A stretch of DNA of 64,000 bases from Thermosynechococcus sp. NK55a (GCF_000505665.1 NC_023033.1:744001-808000), one strand, 5' to 3'; shown: positions 1 through 9,674, numbered from the stretch's first letter. The notes: generated by a model not told the origin, from the sequence alone. Numbers and translations are program-made.

Positions 1-362
1 ATTGGCTGAACCAGCAGGCAGCGCAGGGCAGTCCTATTCCCGATCTGCCAATCGCTGGCCCCGTGGTGATTCCCCCCCACATTCTCAGCAAAGCCCCCAG
101 TGCTGAGCTCAAACCCGGCCAACGGGATCAGGATAGCTTACCACCCTACGACATTCTTGATGGCATTTTGGCACGGATGATTGATCGCCACCAGTCGGAT
201 CAAGAAATTGCCGCTGCAGGATACGATCTCGACCTTGTGCAGCAAGTGCGGCGCATGGTTCAACGGGCAGAATTCAAGCGCCAGCAGGCAGCACCGGGCT
301 TAAAAATTACCGATCGCGCCTTTGGTTCCGGTTGGCGCATGCCGATCGCAGCCCAGTGGTAG
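1..362 (+). CDS. nadE: Glutamine-dependent NAD+ synthetase, C-terminal part
   Basis: This is the 3' end of a gene that begins before the window; reading frame 3 is open from the first base to TAG at 360-362, giving about 119 residues. The visible part carries the C-terminal NAD synthetase signature KAPSAEL followed by QDSLPPYDILDGIL, which in the family lies near the deamido-NAD and ATP site. The enzyme makes NAD+ from deamido-NAD using ammonia released from glutamine. The N-terminal glutaminase half, expected for cyanobacterial NadE, is outside the window and cannot be checked. The gene ends before a poorly coding stretch, so it is probably the last gene of its transcript. Confidence 0.9.
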   Translation, partial: WLNQQAAQGSPIPDLPIAGPVVIPPHILSKAPSAELKPGQRDQDSLPPYDILDGILARMIDRHQSDQEIAAAGYDLDLVQQVRRMVQRAEFKRQQAAPGLKITDRAFGSGWRMPIAAQW

Positions 363-1060
363 GCCGAGGGTAGCACTCCCAGCAGCGGGAAAAATCATGG
401 TGGTGGATCCGATGAGCATCGCTGTTGCGGTGGGTATTTTCGTCTTTGTCTTTTTGTTGGCCAATTGCCAACCGCATCCTGGAATCGCGAACCCCCTTAA
501 GGAGGTGTTACTCCCCTTGGGTTTTACATGGATCGAGACCACTGATCCCTACCTCTGCGAGCGCAAAGCCACCCTCCGGCTATGCAGGAACCCTTGAGCA
601 AGCCTATTCTCGCCCCATTGACGGCCCGCTGCTGGCTATCTGAGAACAACGCCCATCTGGTTGGCCCATCTGGTTGGGATGATCGCCCAGCCTTTCCCCA
701 CTGAGCCCTGGATTTTGGTGTCTGTGCCTACCGCCAAAGGAATGATTGGCGCAATGGTACGCAGGATGTTTGATAGGGTCCTATTGCCATCCCACTTTGT
801 CAAAATCCCGGTTTGTCAAAGTTGAGCCGCAGCTCTTCGGAGCCTCTGGCGTAATTTGCACTCTCCACCCAAACCCCTCCTCCTGTTCCCTGCCCTAGGG
901 CCAAATTTGTCAATGTATGACCTGTATTACCTGCGGCAATGTGATTCTGCGCTCTGGTGGTCAGAGACTCCTGATTGAGCGCCTGTCGTTGACCGGTCAA
1001 GAACCTTGGGATGAGGCAATTCAGCAACGGGTACGGACAACTCCCCTCATCCAAAAGACT
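363..1060. other. Gene-poor stretch after nadE
   Basis: About 700 bases without a convincing gene. Both strands hold only short open frames with no recognisable product. One frame at 397-597 starts with a hydrophobic segment, but its second half does not look coding. A short tandem duplication (CCCATCTGGTTGG twice) lies near 650-680. The right end holds a small Cys-containing frame listed separately. The stretch may contain gene debris, but no family can be named. Confidence 0.5.
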
Positions 1061-1066
1061 TTATGA
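917..1066 (+). CDS. Possible small Cys-containing protein (49 aa)
   Basis: An ATG at 917 opens a 49-codon frame beginning MTCITCGN and ending just inside the 3' end of the converging glycosyltransferase gene (6-base overlap). Read a little upstream of the ATG, the frame continues with two more cysteines (QCQC-like spacing) before a TAG, so this could be the tail of a longer decayed metal-binding protein. There is no clear ribosome-binding site. I do not recognise a family. It is listed because the middle (RLLIERLSLTGQEPWDEAI) looks protein-like. Confidence 0.2.
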   Translation: MTCITCGNVILRSGGQRLLIERLSLTGQEPWDEAIQQRVRTTPLIQKTL

Positions 1067-2158
1067 ACTCTTCCAGCTGGGTGAGAGGAATCCCATTGCT
1101 TGGAGTTCTTGGGTGAGGCGCTGGGCTTCCGCCGGATTTTGATCCCGCAGCAGGACAATGGCTTGACGTAGTTTGTCAAGGCCGGCACTGACCTGTCCTA
1201 GACGCAGCAGCAGTGCCCCCTGGTTTTGATAGGCCAAGGCACAGGTCGGATCTAACCTTTGCAGGCGATCGTAGGTGGCCAGGGCATGCCCCCAGCGTTT
1301 TAATTGCTTTTGGGCTTCCGCCAGCCGCAGATAGGTAGCAAGATGCATCACCTCAGGGGTGGGCGTCCCTAGAGCCATTTCATAGGCGGCAATTGCCGCT
1401 TGCCACTCCCCGCGCTCAGCGTAGAGATTCCCTTGCTGATAGTAAAGTTCATGGGCGATCGCTGGCGGAAGTATCTCAGTCTTTAAGCCCTGTTCTAAAC
1501 ACTGCTGAGCCTGCTCCCAGTCGCCCCTAGCCAGATATACACCGGCTAATTTACTCCACAGGTAGGCATCCTCAGGGTGCTGCTCAAGGTGGTGACGCAT
1601 GATCCGCTCAGCCCGTTCCTGCTTTTGCTGCCGCTGGTCGCCCAGATAGCCACTGTGGACAATGGCAACACCATTGACATGACCAATTTGCCAATGGGGT
1701 TCTCGCTGTTGTAGCGCCAAAACGCTGTCATCAATGGTTTCGTGGTAGGGGCGCTGAAAGGAGATGGCGGGATGACGGCGAAAGAGACGCGCTACGGGCG
1801 TATAGGGGGGAATGACACCCAGTTCCTGCCGCAGCAAGGTCACCACCAGCCAGTTGGGTTGCTGGCAAATTTGGGGCAGCAAAGCAGCAAAGGCAGGGGT
1901 GAGGGTTTCATCAGCATCCAAAACTAAGACCCACTCAGTGGTCACATACCCTAAAGCAACATTGCGGGCAGCGGCAAAATCATCTTGCCAAGGAATTTCA
2001 TAGACCTGTGCCCCCCAAGCGCGGGCGATCGCCACCGTTTCATCCTGCGACCCCGTATCCACAATTACTGCCTCATCAACAACGCCGGCAACACTGGCTA
2101 GGCACTGGGGTAAGCGTGCCGCCTCATCCCGCACAATCATGCAGAGGGTAATGGCCAT
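1061..2158 (-). CDS. Family 2 glycosyltransferase with TPR repeats
   Basis: A 365-residue protein. The N-terminal half is a GT-A fold family 2 glycosyltransferase: it opens with CMIVRDEAARLPQCL, followed by VDTGSQDET and the DxD-type metal and nucleotide-sugar motif VLDADE. The C-terminal half holds tetratricopeptide repeats (for example AYLWSKLAGVYLARGDWEQA). The frame is open a further 42 codons upstream into murB, but the Met at 2158 begins the conserved fold and is taken as the start. It lies 5 bases after the murB stop on the same strand, so it is probably cotranscribed with murCB. Donor and acceptor are unknown; a surface glycan role is likely from the family. Confidence 0.85.
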   Translation of the reverse strand: MAITLCMIVRDEAARLPQCLASVAGVVDEAVIVDTGSQDETVAIARAWGAQVYEIPWQDDFAAARNVALGYVTTEWVLVLDADETLTPAFAALLPQICQQPNWLVVTLLRQELGVIPPYTPVARLFRRHPAISFQRPYHETIDDSVLALQQREPHWQIGHVNGVAIVHSGYLGDQRQQKQERAERIMRHHLEQHPEDAYLWSKLAGVYLARGDWEQAQQCLEQGLKTEILPPAIAHELYYQQGNLYAERGEWQAAIAAYEMALGTPTPEVMHLATYLRLAEAQKQLKRWGHALATYDRLQRLDPTCALAYQNQGALLLRLGQVSAGLDKLRQAIVLLRDQNPAEAQRLTQELQAMGFLSPSWKSS

Positions 2159-2163
2159 AGACC

Positions 2164-3069
2164 CTAGGCAAAGTCGCCAATCAGCTTTACTTCCGGGTGC
2201 AGCCACACCGCCCAGCGATCGGCCACAGCAGTTTGCACATAGCGGATCAGATGATAGACATCCATGGCCGTTGCACCACCACAATTAAGGATAAAGTTGG
2301 CGTGTTTTTGGGAAACTTGGGCATGTCCAATCTGGTAGCCCTTCAGGCCCGTTTGCTCAATTAGCCAACCCGCTGTCCACCCTTGGGGATTGCGGAAGAC
2401 ACTGCCACAGTTGGGGAAATCGTAGGGCTGCGTCCGCAGGCGATCGCTCAGGTGTTTTTGGGTATCTGCTTTCACTTGGGCAGGATCATGGCCGGGTTCC
2501 AACTGCCATGTGGCTTGCAGGACCAAGCGCTGCGTATCCTGAAGACTCGATGTGCGGTAGCCATAGCCCAACTCCCGTGCCGACACCACTGCCAACGTGC
2601 CATCGGGTTCTAAAATCACTACTGACACCAGCCGCTCCGCTGTACAGCCGCCATGGGCACCGGCATTCATCACCACTGCCCCTCCAACGGTGCCGGGGAT
2701 GCCAACAACCCACTCCAGACCACGCCAGCCGAGTTTGGCACTCTGGTGAGCCAACTTGGGCAAGGGATAGCCTGCACCCACCGTCAGTTGTCCCGTCTCT
2801 AGATCAGTTGTGAGATAGCGCAGATGCTTAGTGGAGATCACTAGCCCCGGCACACCGCGATCGCTCACCAGCAGATTAGACCCTGCCCCCAAAACCGTAA
2901 TCGGCAGTGCCTCCTCCTGTGCCCAAGTATAGGCCGCTTGCAGTTCAGCAATCGTACGCGGTTCCACAAACCATTCGGCACAGCCACCGACGTTGAGGGT
3001 GGTTAAGCCCGCTAGGGAGACTTGACGTTGTAGGGGGCACTGGGTTTGGGGCAAGCAGGCCAAGGTCAT
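2164..3069 (-). CDS. murB: UDP-N-acetylenolpyruvoylglucosamine reductase
   Basis: A 301-residue FAD enzyme that reduces UDP-GlcNAc-enolpyruvate to UDP-MurNAc with NADPH, the second committed step of peptidoglycan precursor synthesis, in the cytoplasm. The FAD-binding segment [10 protein letters not shown] is at residues 61-70, IPGTVGG at 124-130, the catalytic-serine segment CGSVFRNP at 221-228 and the conserved glutamate in HPEVKLIG near 293. The absence of extra insertions around the active site fits the type II MurB form. The start overlaps the murC stop by four bases, so translation is probably coupled. Length is normal. Confidence 0.95.
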   Translation of the reverse strand: MTLACLPQTQCPLQRQVSLAGLTTLNVGGCAEWFVEPRTIAELQAAYTWAQEEALPITVLGAGSNLLVSDRGVPGLVISTKHLRYLTTDLETGQLTVGAGYPLPKLAHQSAKLGWRGLEWVVGIPGTVGGAVVMNAGAHGGCTAERLVSVVILEPDGTLAVVSARELGYGYRTSSLQDTQRLVLQATWQLEPGHDPAQVKADTQKHLSDRLRTQPYDFPNCGSVFRNPQGWTAGWLIEQTGLKGYQIGHAQVSQKHANFILNCGGATAMDVYHLIRYVQTAVADRWAVWLHPEVKLIGDFA

Positions 3070-4514
3070 AGGGCGATCGCCTCAGTGAGGGGAGAGACAC
3101 TGAATTGTTCCTGATCCGCCATGACAGACGGAATCAGTTGATTGAGGTTGCCAGCCCCAAGGAAGATGACCAAGTCGCCCGGCTGCAGCAGATGCGCCAA
3201 GCGAGTTTGTACCGCTTCAAAGGTGGGGCAGTAATCCACTGAAGCATGATACTGACGGGCACAGGTGGCAACATCGGCACCACTAATGGTGCCGGGATTG
3301 GGTTCGCCGGCACTATAGATATCCGTGAAGATCACGTGATCCGCGGCGCTGAAGCACTGGCCAAAGGCCTCGAGAAAGATTTGGGTACGGCTATAGCGGT
3401 GGGGTTGAAACACCGCCACGATCCGTTGCCAAGGGGCTTGAGTACCCACTTGGAGGCGGGCTGCCTCTAGGGTAGCCATAATTTCACTGGGATGGTGGGC
3501 ATAGTCATCAATGAAGCGAATTCCATTCACCTGTCCCCGTTCTTCAAAGCGGCGGCGGGCACCGCGAAACTCTAAAAGAGCAGCAGCAATGGTGGCAAAG
3601 TCAATGCCGAGATACCGTCCCACTGCAATCACCGCTAGGGCATTTTGCAGGTTGTGGGCACCCAAAACATTCAGTTGCAAAATTCCAAGGGAGGTGCCCC
3701 GCTCCCAAATCCGTGCCGTCGTCCCCTCAGAGGTGTATTGAATATGATCCACACAGTAGTCCACCCCTGCTTGCCGTTGCAGACTATAGGTCAACAGGCG
3801 CGGATGATGCAGGCGATCGCGGATATTTGGACAATCGGCACAGGCAATCACAATGTCTGCTTGAGTAGCAAACTGCTGAAACGTGGCCACCACCTCTTCA
3901 AGGGAATTGTAGTGATCGGGGTGGTCAAGTTCAATATTAGTAATGACGCCAATATGGGGATGGAATTTGCGCAGGGAGCCATCAGACTCATCAGCTTCAG
4001 CCACAAGGTAAGGACTTTGACCCACACGGGCGTTGCCCTGCCATGCCGCCACTTCCCCCCCAACAATAATTGTTGGATCTAGCCCAGCCTGTAACAGCAA
4101 ATAGGCAATCATACTGCTGGTGGTTGTCTTACCGTGGGTACCGGCAACGGCAATACTTTGGCTGCGGTGCATCAGTGCCGCCAGTACATCGGAACGGTGA
4201 AAGATTGGACAGCCTAAGTGTTGAGCCGCTTGATATTCAGGGTTATCGCTGCGAATGGCGGTGGAGCAAATGACCTGAGGGAGTGGGGTGAAGGGATACG
4301 TTTCAAAGTTAGCAGCACTCTGGCCAATAAAAATCCGCACACCTAACTCAGCCAGTTGCTCGGTCAAACGATTGGGACGCAAATCGGATCCAGACACCCT
4401 AAAGCCCTTTTTGGCCAGAATGTAGGCAAGGGCTGACATCCCAATACCGCCAATGCCAATGAAGTGGAATGGACGTCCGCTAAACTCCATCACTGGCCGA
4501 TTTGCCACAAGCAA
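3066..4514 (-). CDS. murC: UDP-N-acetylmuramate--L-alanine ligase
   Basis: A 482-residue Mur ligase that adds L-Ala to UDP-MurNAc using ATP. Visible are the N-terminal Rossmann segment [13 protein letters not shown] (about residues 18-30), the ATP P-loop GTHGKT at 125-130, ADESDGSL and [10 protein letters not shown] in the central domain, and DDYAHHPSE in the C-terminal domain. A second Met at residue 9 is an alternative start. It is the first gene of a murC-murB-glycosyltransferase run on the minus strand, and its promoter must lie in the divergent gap with the Ycf66-like gene. Confidence 0.95.
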   Translation of the reverse strand: MLVANRPVMEFSGRPFHFIGIGGIGMSALAYILAKKGFRVSGSDLRPNRLTEQLAELGVRIFIGQSAANFETYPFTPLPQVICSTAIRSDNPEYQAAQHLGCPIFHRSDVLAALMHRSQSIAVAGTHGKTTTSSMIAYLLLQAGLDPTIIVGGEVAAWQGNARVGQSPYLVAEADESDGSLRKFHPHIGVITNIELDHPDHYNSLEEVVATFQQFATQADIVIACADCPNIRDRLHHPRLLTYSLQRQAGVDYCVDHIQYTSEGTTARIWERGTSLGILQLNVLGAHNLQNALAVIAVGRYLGIDFATIAAALLEFRGARRRFEERGQVNGIRFIDDYAHHPSEIMATLEAARLQVGTQAPWQRIVAVFQPHRYSRTQIFLEAFGQCFSAADHVIFTDIYSAGEPNPGTISGADVATCARQYHASVDYCPTFEAVQTRLAHLLQPGDLVIFLGAGNLNQLIPSVMADQEQFSVSPLTEAIAL

Positions 4515-4873
4515 CTCCTTTACTCCGCCAAAAGAAAATTTTTAGAACCAAAAATAGTAGTGTCAATAGACTCAAGTCAATGAATTGAATATCAACTTAG
4601 GCATGAACTAGGTATAAATTCTTAGGCTAATCATAGCAGGTTACCTTGAAGCTCCATGGGCTAATACTGGCAGATCTGGGGTGAATATGTCACCTTGAGC
4701 GAAAAAATTTTTTGCAGGCAGTTTATTGAGCATAGCTCAGTCTAGGGTTGATTTCAGGAGTGGCTCAAGAGTTCGACAAAGAATAAACTCTAGCGGAGAT
4801 AAATTCAGCGGGGTGTATGGTAGAAGGTTGATACCGCCTTGTCGGTGTGCCGTTATCTTGCTGAGGACTGGGA
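4515..4873. other. Divergent intergenic region murC / ycf66-like
   Basis: A 359-base AT-rich gap between divergent genes, so it must carry promoters for both. I see no coding potential, no convincing riboswitch fold and no clear sigma-70 consensus pair. An A6-T6 tract (AAAAAATTTTTT) lies near 4705. Confidence 0.5.
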
Positions 4874-5953
4874 ATGCTGACGAACTTGCTAGCTTGGAGT
4901 ATGGCGATCGCCAGTTTAGGCTTGTATCTGTTGGGCTTCTTTCTGCCGGAACTGTACCGTAGGTTTGATCTGGTGGCCAGTGGCGCGGGATTATTCTTTG
5001 CCTTGACCCTGTGGATCTATGGCGATCGCATTGGCGGTGGCTTGCTCCTAGGAATGACAGCTGCAGTGGCTTTAATCCTTTGGTTTGGCGGGCAGACCCT
5101 CAGCTATCGCTGGCAACTGACCCACCCCGGCGATCGCACCGATACCCAAAAAGCCCAAGCCCTTTGGCAAAAAGTCCAGTCTCTGCTGCCCGAAGGTACC
5201 TTTGCGAAAATCAGTGAGCCACTGAAAGGCCTGGTGAGTCGCTTGGGCAGGGGCTTCCGGAAGCAGCCCGATCGCCCCCAGGCTGCCGTGGATACTCCGC
5301 CACCGCCGATGGATACTGGCAACATCAAAGCAGATCTGTGGACAGCAAGCACCCCCACTACCGTTGCTGAACAACCCACTCCAGCCACTGCGGCAGCTGC
5401 CGCAGTCCCAGCAGAATCTGCGGAAGCTGAACCAACGGCCAGCCCAACTGCAGACACACCGGCTAATCACGAAGGGGCCGAAACTATCGCCCCAGAAGAG
5501 TCAAGTGTTGAAACGCTACAGCCGCCAACTGCTAGTACCCCAGAAGAGCCAGCACCAGCAACAATTACTGCTTCAGAAGCAGCGGTGGCCCCCTCGGAAG
5601 AGCCAGCCCCTCCTGAAAAAGGGGTTGAGGCTCCAGAAGCCACAGTGACCGCCGCAGCACCAGAAGAACCCGCATCTCCTGAAACAGTTGTCAATGCTCC
5701 AGAACCCACAGCAACCCCTAAGGCAGGGGCAGAGCCGCCTTTAGTCTCTGAAGCTGCTGCCGATGCTCAACCCACAGAAACGATGCCCCCAGCACCGCAA
5801 TCGCGCACCTCTGCCGCCGATCTCCTAGGGGATATTCCTGAAAATAGTGATGTTGAGGATGCTGAGGACGAGGCAATGGCAGAGGGGATAACCATTGAAA
5901 ATCCAGAACCTACTGAGGACAGTGACTGGCCGCCCCCCGAAGCCCGTCTGTAA
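4874..5953 (+). CDS. Ycf66-like membrane protein with long acidic Pro/Ala-rich tail
   Basis: 359 residues. The first ~80 residues have three hydrophobic segments (about 3-22, 33-48, 53-73) with LGLYLLGFFLPELYRRFD, resembling the Ycf66 family of cyanobacteria and plastids, whose function is unknown. The rest is low complexity: from about residue 125 it is rich in Ala, Pro, Glu and Thr with recurring EEPA units, so probably disordered. The protein is likely anchored in a membrane with an extended tail. It diverges from murC and precedes the candidate replication origin. The family call rests only on the N-terminal part; the tail gives no functional clue. Confidence 0.6.
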   Translation: MLTNLLAWSMAIASLGLYLLGFFLPELYRRFDLVASGAGLFFALTLWIYGDRIGGGLLLGMTAAVALILWFGGQTLSYRWQLTHPGDRTDTQKAQALWQKVQSLLPEGTFAKISEPLKGLVSRLGRGFRKQPDRPQAAVDTPPPPMDTGNIKADLWTASTPTTVAEQPTPATAAAAAVPAESAEAEPTASPTADTPANHEGAETIAPEESSVETLQPPTASTPEEPAPATITASEAAVAPSEEPAPPEKGVEAPEATVTAAAPEEPASPETVVNAPEPTATPKAGAEPPLVSEAAADAQPTETMPPAPQSRTSAADLLGDIPENSDVEDAEDEAMAEGITIENPEPTEDSDWPPPEARL

Positions 5954-6491
5954 CATCTCACTCCAGCGGGTACAGGGCAGGACGAATCGCCGCAAAAGTT
6001 CATAAAGTCAGGAATTCATAACTTTTGCCACTTTTATTTTCTCTGAAGCAAAGCTTAATAGAATCTTAATTTTCCCCTAACTTTCCCCAAAAATGCCCCA
6101 ATTTTCCCAAGGTTTTCCACAGATGGGGGTAAAGTTTTCCACAGGCCTTTGCGCTGTGATTAGGGTTCAAGACATTTCTGGGGATAACTGCCGCTGGCGC
6201 CTTGGGGAAAACGTGAGGAGCGCCAAAAGTCTGGAAATGCCCATTCTGTCGTCGATTGTGATCGCCAAGATGGGTGAAAACAAGGATTGACAGCCCCTAG
6301 GATAACCCAGACAATGGAGTTCCACCGATAGAGATTCACTTGCTCTGAAACCTTGGGAGTGTAGGGCTAAATCCCGCTCTGAGTCAGCGGTTTGGGGATT
6401 TGGTCAGAACTTTTATGGGAGTTTTCCACAGGTTTACCCAGGGCGAGCTGATTGTGCCTGCAATTTTGTTTTTATTGAGGTAACTGACGGT
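5954..6491. other. Candidate replication origin (DnaA-box cluster)
   Basis: A 538-base gene-free stretch. The octamer-plus-one TTTTCCACA, the DnaA box form used by cyanobacteria, occurs exactly at 6113-6121, 6135-6143 and 6422-6430. A one-mismatch copy on the other strand lies at 6203-6211, and several near-copies (TTTTCCCAA, TTTCCCC runs) at 6070-6110. An AT-rich stretch at about 5999-6070 sits directly left of the boxes, as expected for an unwinding element. No gene product of the short frames here looks real. No dnaA or dnaN lies in the window, so this is a candidate; a DnaA-controlled promoter for the next gene is the main alternative. Confidence 0.55.
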
Positions 6492-6695
6492 ATGAACGCG
6501 CAAGCCACGATTAGTATTCTTGCCGAGATTCCAGAGGAGCTACACGAAACCCTGAAATACTACCTCGAGCGGCATCCCGATTGGGATCAGGATCGCGTAT
6601 TTGTGGCCGCACTGTCACTCTTTTTGCTGCAAAATGGAGAATGCGATCGCCGCACGGCACGGGTCTATCTCGACTCGTTGTTTAAGCGATCCTAA
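6492..6695 (+). CDS. DUF2811 family small protein
   Basis: 67 residues with the pattern SILAEIPEELHETLKYYLE, then HPDWDQDRVFVAALSLFLLQNG and a C-terminal helix, typical of the cyanobacterial DUF2811 family. Function is unknown; it is small, acidic and probably helical, with no membrane segment. It starts with ATG 11 bases after a GAGG-like site at 6477-6480. Its neighbours are the DnaA-box region upstream and the protoporphyrinogen oxidase gene 24 bases downstream, with which it may share a transcript. Confidence 0.85.
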   Translation: MNAQATISILAEIPEELHETLKYYLERHPDWDQDRVFVAALSLFLLQNGECDRRTARVYLDSLFKRS

Positions 6696-6719
6696 ACACT
6701 TTGGAGGGTAGCAAAACGG

Positions 6720-8123
6720 GTGATGGAGGTAGATGTCGCAATTGTTGGGGGTGGTCTCAGTGGCCTGAGTGTTGCTTGGCGGTTGCAGCAGAGCGCCCCG
6801 CAGTACAGTGGGGTTCTTTTAGAGGCTAGCGATCGCCTGGGGGGGAATATCACGACCCAAGGGGCGGAGGGTTTTGTCTGGGAACTGGGTCCCAATAGCT
6901 TTGCACCCACCCCTGCCCTCCTACAACTCATTGCTGAGGTGGGCTTGCACTCAGAGCTAATTCGGGGCGATCGCCACCTACCGCGCTACATCTACTGGCG
7001 GGGGGAACTCTACCCCCTCGAACCCACCCGTCCCCTTGCTTTGGCCACCTCAAATTTACTCAGCCCTTGGGGAAAAGTGCGGGCAGCCCTTGGTGCCTTG
7101 GGGTTTGTGCCCCCCTATCTGGGCAGTGGGGATGAGTCGGTTAATTCATTTTTCCGTCGCCATTTGGGGCAAGAGGTGGCTGAACGACTGGTGGCCCCCT
7201 TTGTCTCTGGGGTTTACGCCGGTGATCCGCAACAATTGAGTGCCGCTGCTGCTTTTCGTCGTATTGCCCAACTGGAAAAACTAGGGGGTGGGCTCATTGC
7301 CGGCGCCCTGCGCCTGCGGCGCCAACAACCTCCTAAACCAAGGCCACCTGCAGAGGTGCAAATGCGACCAGGGGAACTGGGCTCCTTTAAGGAAGGCTTG
7401 GCTGCTCTGCCGCGGGCGATCGCCCAACAATTGAAGGCACCGGTTCACCTGCAAACCCCCGTTGAAGCAATCACCCCAGAACCCAATGGTGGCTATCTGC
7501 TGCGCAGTGGTGAGCAAACGTGGCAGGCCCGCAGTGTGGTCTTGGCAACGCCTGCCTATCAAACCGCGGCGTTGGTAGCGCCCTTTCAGCCAGCGATCGC
7601 CCGTGTTTTGGCTGCCATCCCCTATCCCACCGTGGCCTGTGTGGTCTTGGCCTACCCCGCGGGACTGGGACGCAGTGTACGCCCCGGATTTGGCGTACTG
7701 ATTCCTCGTGGCCAGGGCATCCGTACCCTTGGCACCATTTGGTCGTCCTGTCTTTTTCCCCAACGCACCCCCGCCGGCTGGCAAGTCTTTACAAGTTTTA
7801 TTGGCGGTGCCACGGATCCTGATTTGGCTAGCCTTAGGGAAGAAGCCATTGTCCAGCAAGTGCAGCAGGATTTGACCCGCCTCCTTGATTTACCCGCCGC
7901 CAAGGCACGATTACTCGGTATGAAAGTTTGGCGACGGGCGATTCCCCAATATCTTGTGGGCTACCCTCAGCAGTGGCAGCAGGTGACCCATGCCCTCAGC
8001 CAAACCCCTGGGCTTTTCCTGTGTAGTAACTATGCGGAGGGGGTGGCCTTGGGCGATCGCGTCGAACATGGCAATCGAACCGCTGCTGCTGTTGCTGCCT
8101 ACCTTTCAGGAGGTCAATCCTAG
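6720..8123 (+). CDS. hemY: Protoporphyrinogen oxidase, HemY type
   Basis: A 467-residue FAD-dependent oxidase converting protoporphyrinogen IX to protoporphyrin IX, the last common step of heme and chlorophyll synthesis. The N-terminal dinucleotide-binding motif VDVAIVGGGLSGLSVAW is followed by LLEASDRLGG and ELGPNSF, and the FAD C-terminal motif SNYAEGVALGDRVEHG is present near the end. This is the oxygen-dependent HemY (plant PPO) type, not HemG or HemJ. GTG at 6720 is preceded by GGAGGG at 6703-6708; ATG at 6723 is the alternative start. It is followed after 2 bases by the HicB-like gene. Confidence 0.93.
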   Translation: MMEVDVAIVGGGLSGLSVAWRLQQSAPQYSGVLLEASDRLGGNITTQGAEGFVWELGPNSFAPTPALLQLIAEVGLHSELIRGDRHLPRYIYWRGELYPLEPTRPLALATSNLLSPWGKVRAALGALGFVPPYLGSGDESVNSFFRRHLGQEVAERLVAPFVSGVYAGDPQQLSAAAAFRRIAQLEKLGGGLIAGALRLRRQQPPKPRPPAEVQMRPGELGSFKEGLAALPRAIAQQLKAPVHLQTPVEAITPEPNGGYLLRSGEQTWQARSVVLATPAYQTAALVAPFQPAIARVLAAIPYPTVACVVLAYPAGLGRSVRPGFGVLIPRGQGIRTLGTIWSSCLFPQRTPAGWQVFTSFIGGATDPDLASLREEAIVQQVQQDLTRLLDLPAAKARLLGMKVWRRAIPQYLVGYPQQWQQVTHALSQTPGLFLCSNYAEGVALGDRVEHGNRTAAAVAAYLSGGQS

Positions 8124-8125
8124 GG

Positions 8126-8371
8126 ATGTCGCTGTCGGACTATATGAATGCGGCTCTGGAGCGGGCGGTTTATCACTTCAATGCAGAGGATGGTCTGATT
8201 TACGGTGAAATTCCTGACCTTGAGGGGGTCAAGACCAATGGCAAGACCGTACTTGAATGCCGCGGGCGTCTTGCCGAACTCTTGGAGGATTGGATCTATT
8301 TCCATGTCTCGCGGGGGATTCCGGTACCGGTAATTAACGGCATTGAAGTTCCCGTACGCGAGACTTTCTGA
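8126..8371 (+). CDS. HicB-like antitoxin-fold protein (orphan)
   Basis: 81 residues with a partial RNase H-like HicB fold: HFNAEDGLIYGEIPDLEG then KTVLECRGRLAELLEDWI. In toxin-antitoxin pairs HicB neutralises the HicA mRNA interferase, but no HicA-like frame lies on either side. Many cyanobacteria carry such solitary UPF0150/HicB proteins. The start is 2 bases after the hemY stop and uses an AGGAGG site inside the hemY end, so the gene is probably translated from the hemY transcript. No DNA-binding domain is visible after the HicB fold, so a classical autoregulatory role is not supported. Confidence 0.75.
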   Translation: MSLSDYMNAALERAVYHFNAEDGLIYGEIPDLEGVKTNGKTVLECRGRLAELLEDWIYFHVSRGIPVPVINGIEVPVRETF

Positions 8372-8530
8372 GCCCTAGCCTCTTTGGATACCGCTTATCT
8401 ATAGAAAAAGGTTGTATTCTCAATAGGCCGGCGATCGCTGCCCTGTAACATAAACGAGCAAACATAGCATAAGATTATCGGTAAGGTTAACGAAGCGATA
8501 CATCCGCTCTACTAAGGAGGACATCACCCT

Positions 8531-9610
8531 ATGGCACTCGTACCCATGCGCTTGCTGCTAGATCACGCAGCCGAAAATGGCTACGGCATCCCCGCCTTCA
8601 ACGTCAACAACATGGAGCAAATCCAAGCCATCATGCAGGCGGCCCACGAAACCGACAGTCCCGTGATTTTGCAAGCATCGCGGGGTGCCCGTAAATATGC
8701 TGGGGAAAACTTCCTGCGTCACCTGATTTTGGCTGCGGTGGAAACCTACCCCCACATTCCCATCGTGATGCACCAAGACCATGGTAACGAGCCTGCCACC
8801 TGCTACTCCGCCATTCGCAATGGGTTTACCAGTGTGATGATGGATGGCTCCCTCGAAGCCGATGCCAAAACCCCCGCCAGCTACGAGTACAATGTGGCTG
8901 TCACCAGTGAAGTGGTAAAAGTCGCGCACTCCATTGGTGTTTCTGTGGAAGGCGAGCTGGGCTGCCTTGGTTCCTTGGAAACCGGTAAAGGGGAAGCTGA
9001 AGATGGTCACGGGTTTGAAGGTGCCCTCGATCACTCGATGCTCCTCACCGACCCCGATCAGGCTGTAGACTTCGTTGAGCGCACCCAAGTGGATGCCCTT
9101 GCAGTGGCCATTGGAACCAGCCACGGTGCCTATAAATTTAGCCGCAAACCCACCGGCGAAATCCTCGCCATCAGCCGCGTGGAAGAAATCCACCGCCGCT
9201 TGCCCAATACCCACTTGGTGATGCACGGCTCTAGCTCGGTGCCCCAAGAATTGATTGACATCATCAACCAGTACGGCGGTACAATTCCCGAAACCTACGG
9301 GGTGCCCGTGGAAGAAATCCAAAAAGGCATCAAAAGCGGTGTGCGCAAAATCAACATTGACACCGACAATCGCCTAGCCATTACCGCCGCGGTGCGCGAA
9401 GCTCTGGCCTTGGCACCCAAGGAATTTGACCCTCGTCACTTCCTCAAGCCATCTATTAAATACATGCAAAAAGTGTGTGCCGATCGCTATCAGCAATTTG
9501 GTACCGCGGGTAACGCCAGTAAAATCAAGCAACTCAGCCTCGATGACTATGCCGCCAAATACGCCAAGGGTGAACTGAAGCAAGTAACTCAGAAAACCGT
9601 GGTGGTTTAG
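8531..9610 (+). CDS. fbaA: Fructose-bisphosphate aldolase, class II, Calvin-cycle type
   Basis: A 359-residue zinc enzyme that joins or splits fructose-1,6- and sedoheptulose-1,7-bisphosphate in the Calvin cycle and gluconeogenesis. Visible: [11 protein letters not shown], the zinc and catalytic segment VMHQDHGN, the [11 protein letters not shown] segment, GTSHGAYKF and VMHGSSSVP, and the [14 protein letters not shown] phosphate-binding loop. Length and end match the class IIA Calvin-cycle subtype. A strong ribosome-binding site (AAGGAGG at 8514-8520) precedes the ATG, and a clean terminator follows, so it is a single-gene transcript, likely highly expressed. Confidence 0.95.
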   Translation: MALVPMRLLLDHAAENGYGIPAFNVNNMEQIQAIMQAAHETDSPVILQASRGARKYAGENFLRHLILAAVETYPHIPIVMHQDHGNEPATCYSAIRNGFTSVMMDGSLEADAKTPASYEYNVAVTSEVVKVAHSIGVSVEGELGCLGSLETGKGEAEDGHGFEGALDHSMLLTDPDQAVDFVERTQVDALAVAIGTSHGAYKFSRKPTGEILAISRVEEIHRRLPNTHLVMHGSSSVPQELIDIINQYGGTIPETYGVPVEEIQKGIKSGVRKINIDTDNRLAITAAVREALALAPKEFDPRHFLKPSIKYMQKVCADRYQQFGTAGNASKIKQLSLDDYAAKYAKGELKQVTQKTVVV

Positions 9611-9650
9611 GAACTCTGCGATCGCTAAGAAACGATAAGTCATGCAACGG

Positions 9651-9674
9651 AGGGTGGCTACGGTCACCCTTTTT
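9651..9674 (+). terminator. Rho-independent terminator after the aldolase gene
   Basis: Hairpin AGGGTG / CACCCT (9651-9656 with 9665-9670) with an eight-base loop, followed by a T run. It lies 40 bases after the fbaA stop. Confidence 0.8.

Noticed and set aside
909-930. Possible NtcA site (GTA...TAC) after nadE
   Set aside because: The spacing between GTA and TAC is ten bases, not the eight required, and no suitable promoter or gene start follows.
8558-9322. 254-codon frame antisense to the aldolase
   Set aside because: Shadow of a highly conserved, codon-biased gene; no motif or ribosome-binding site.
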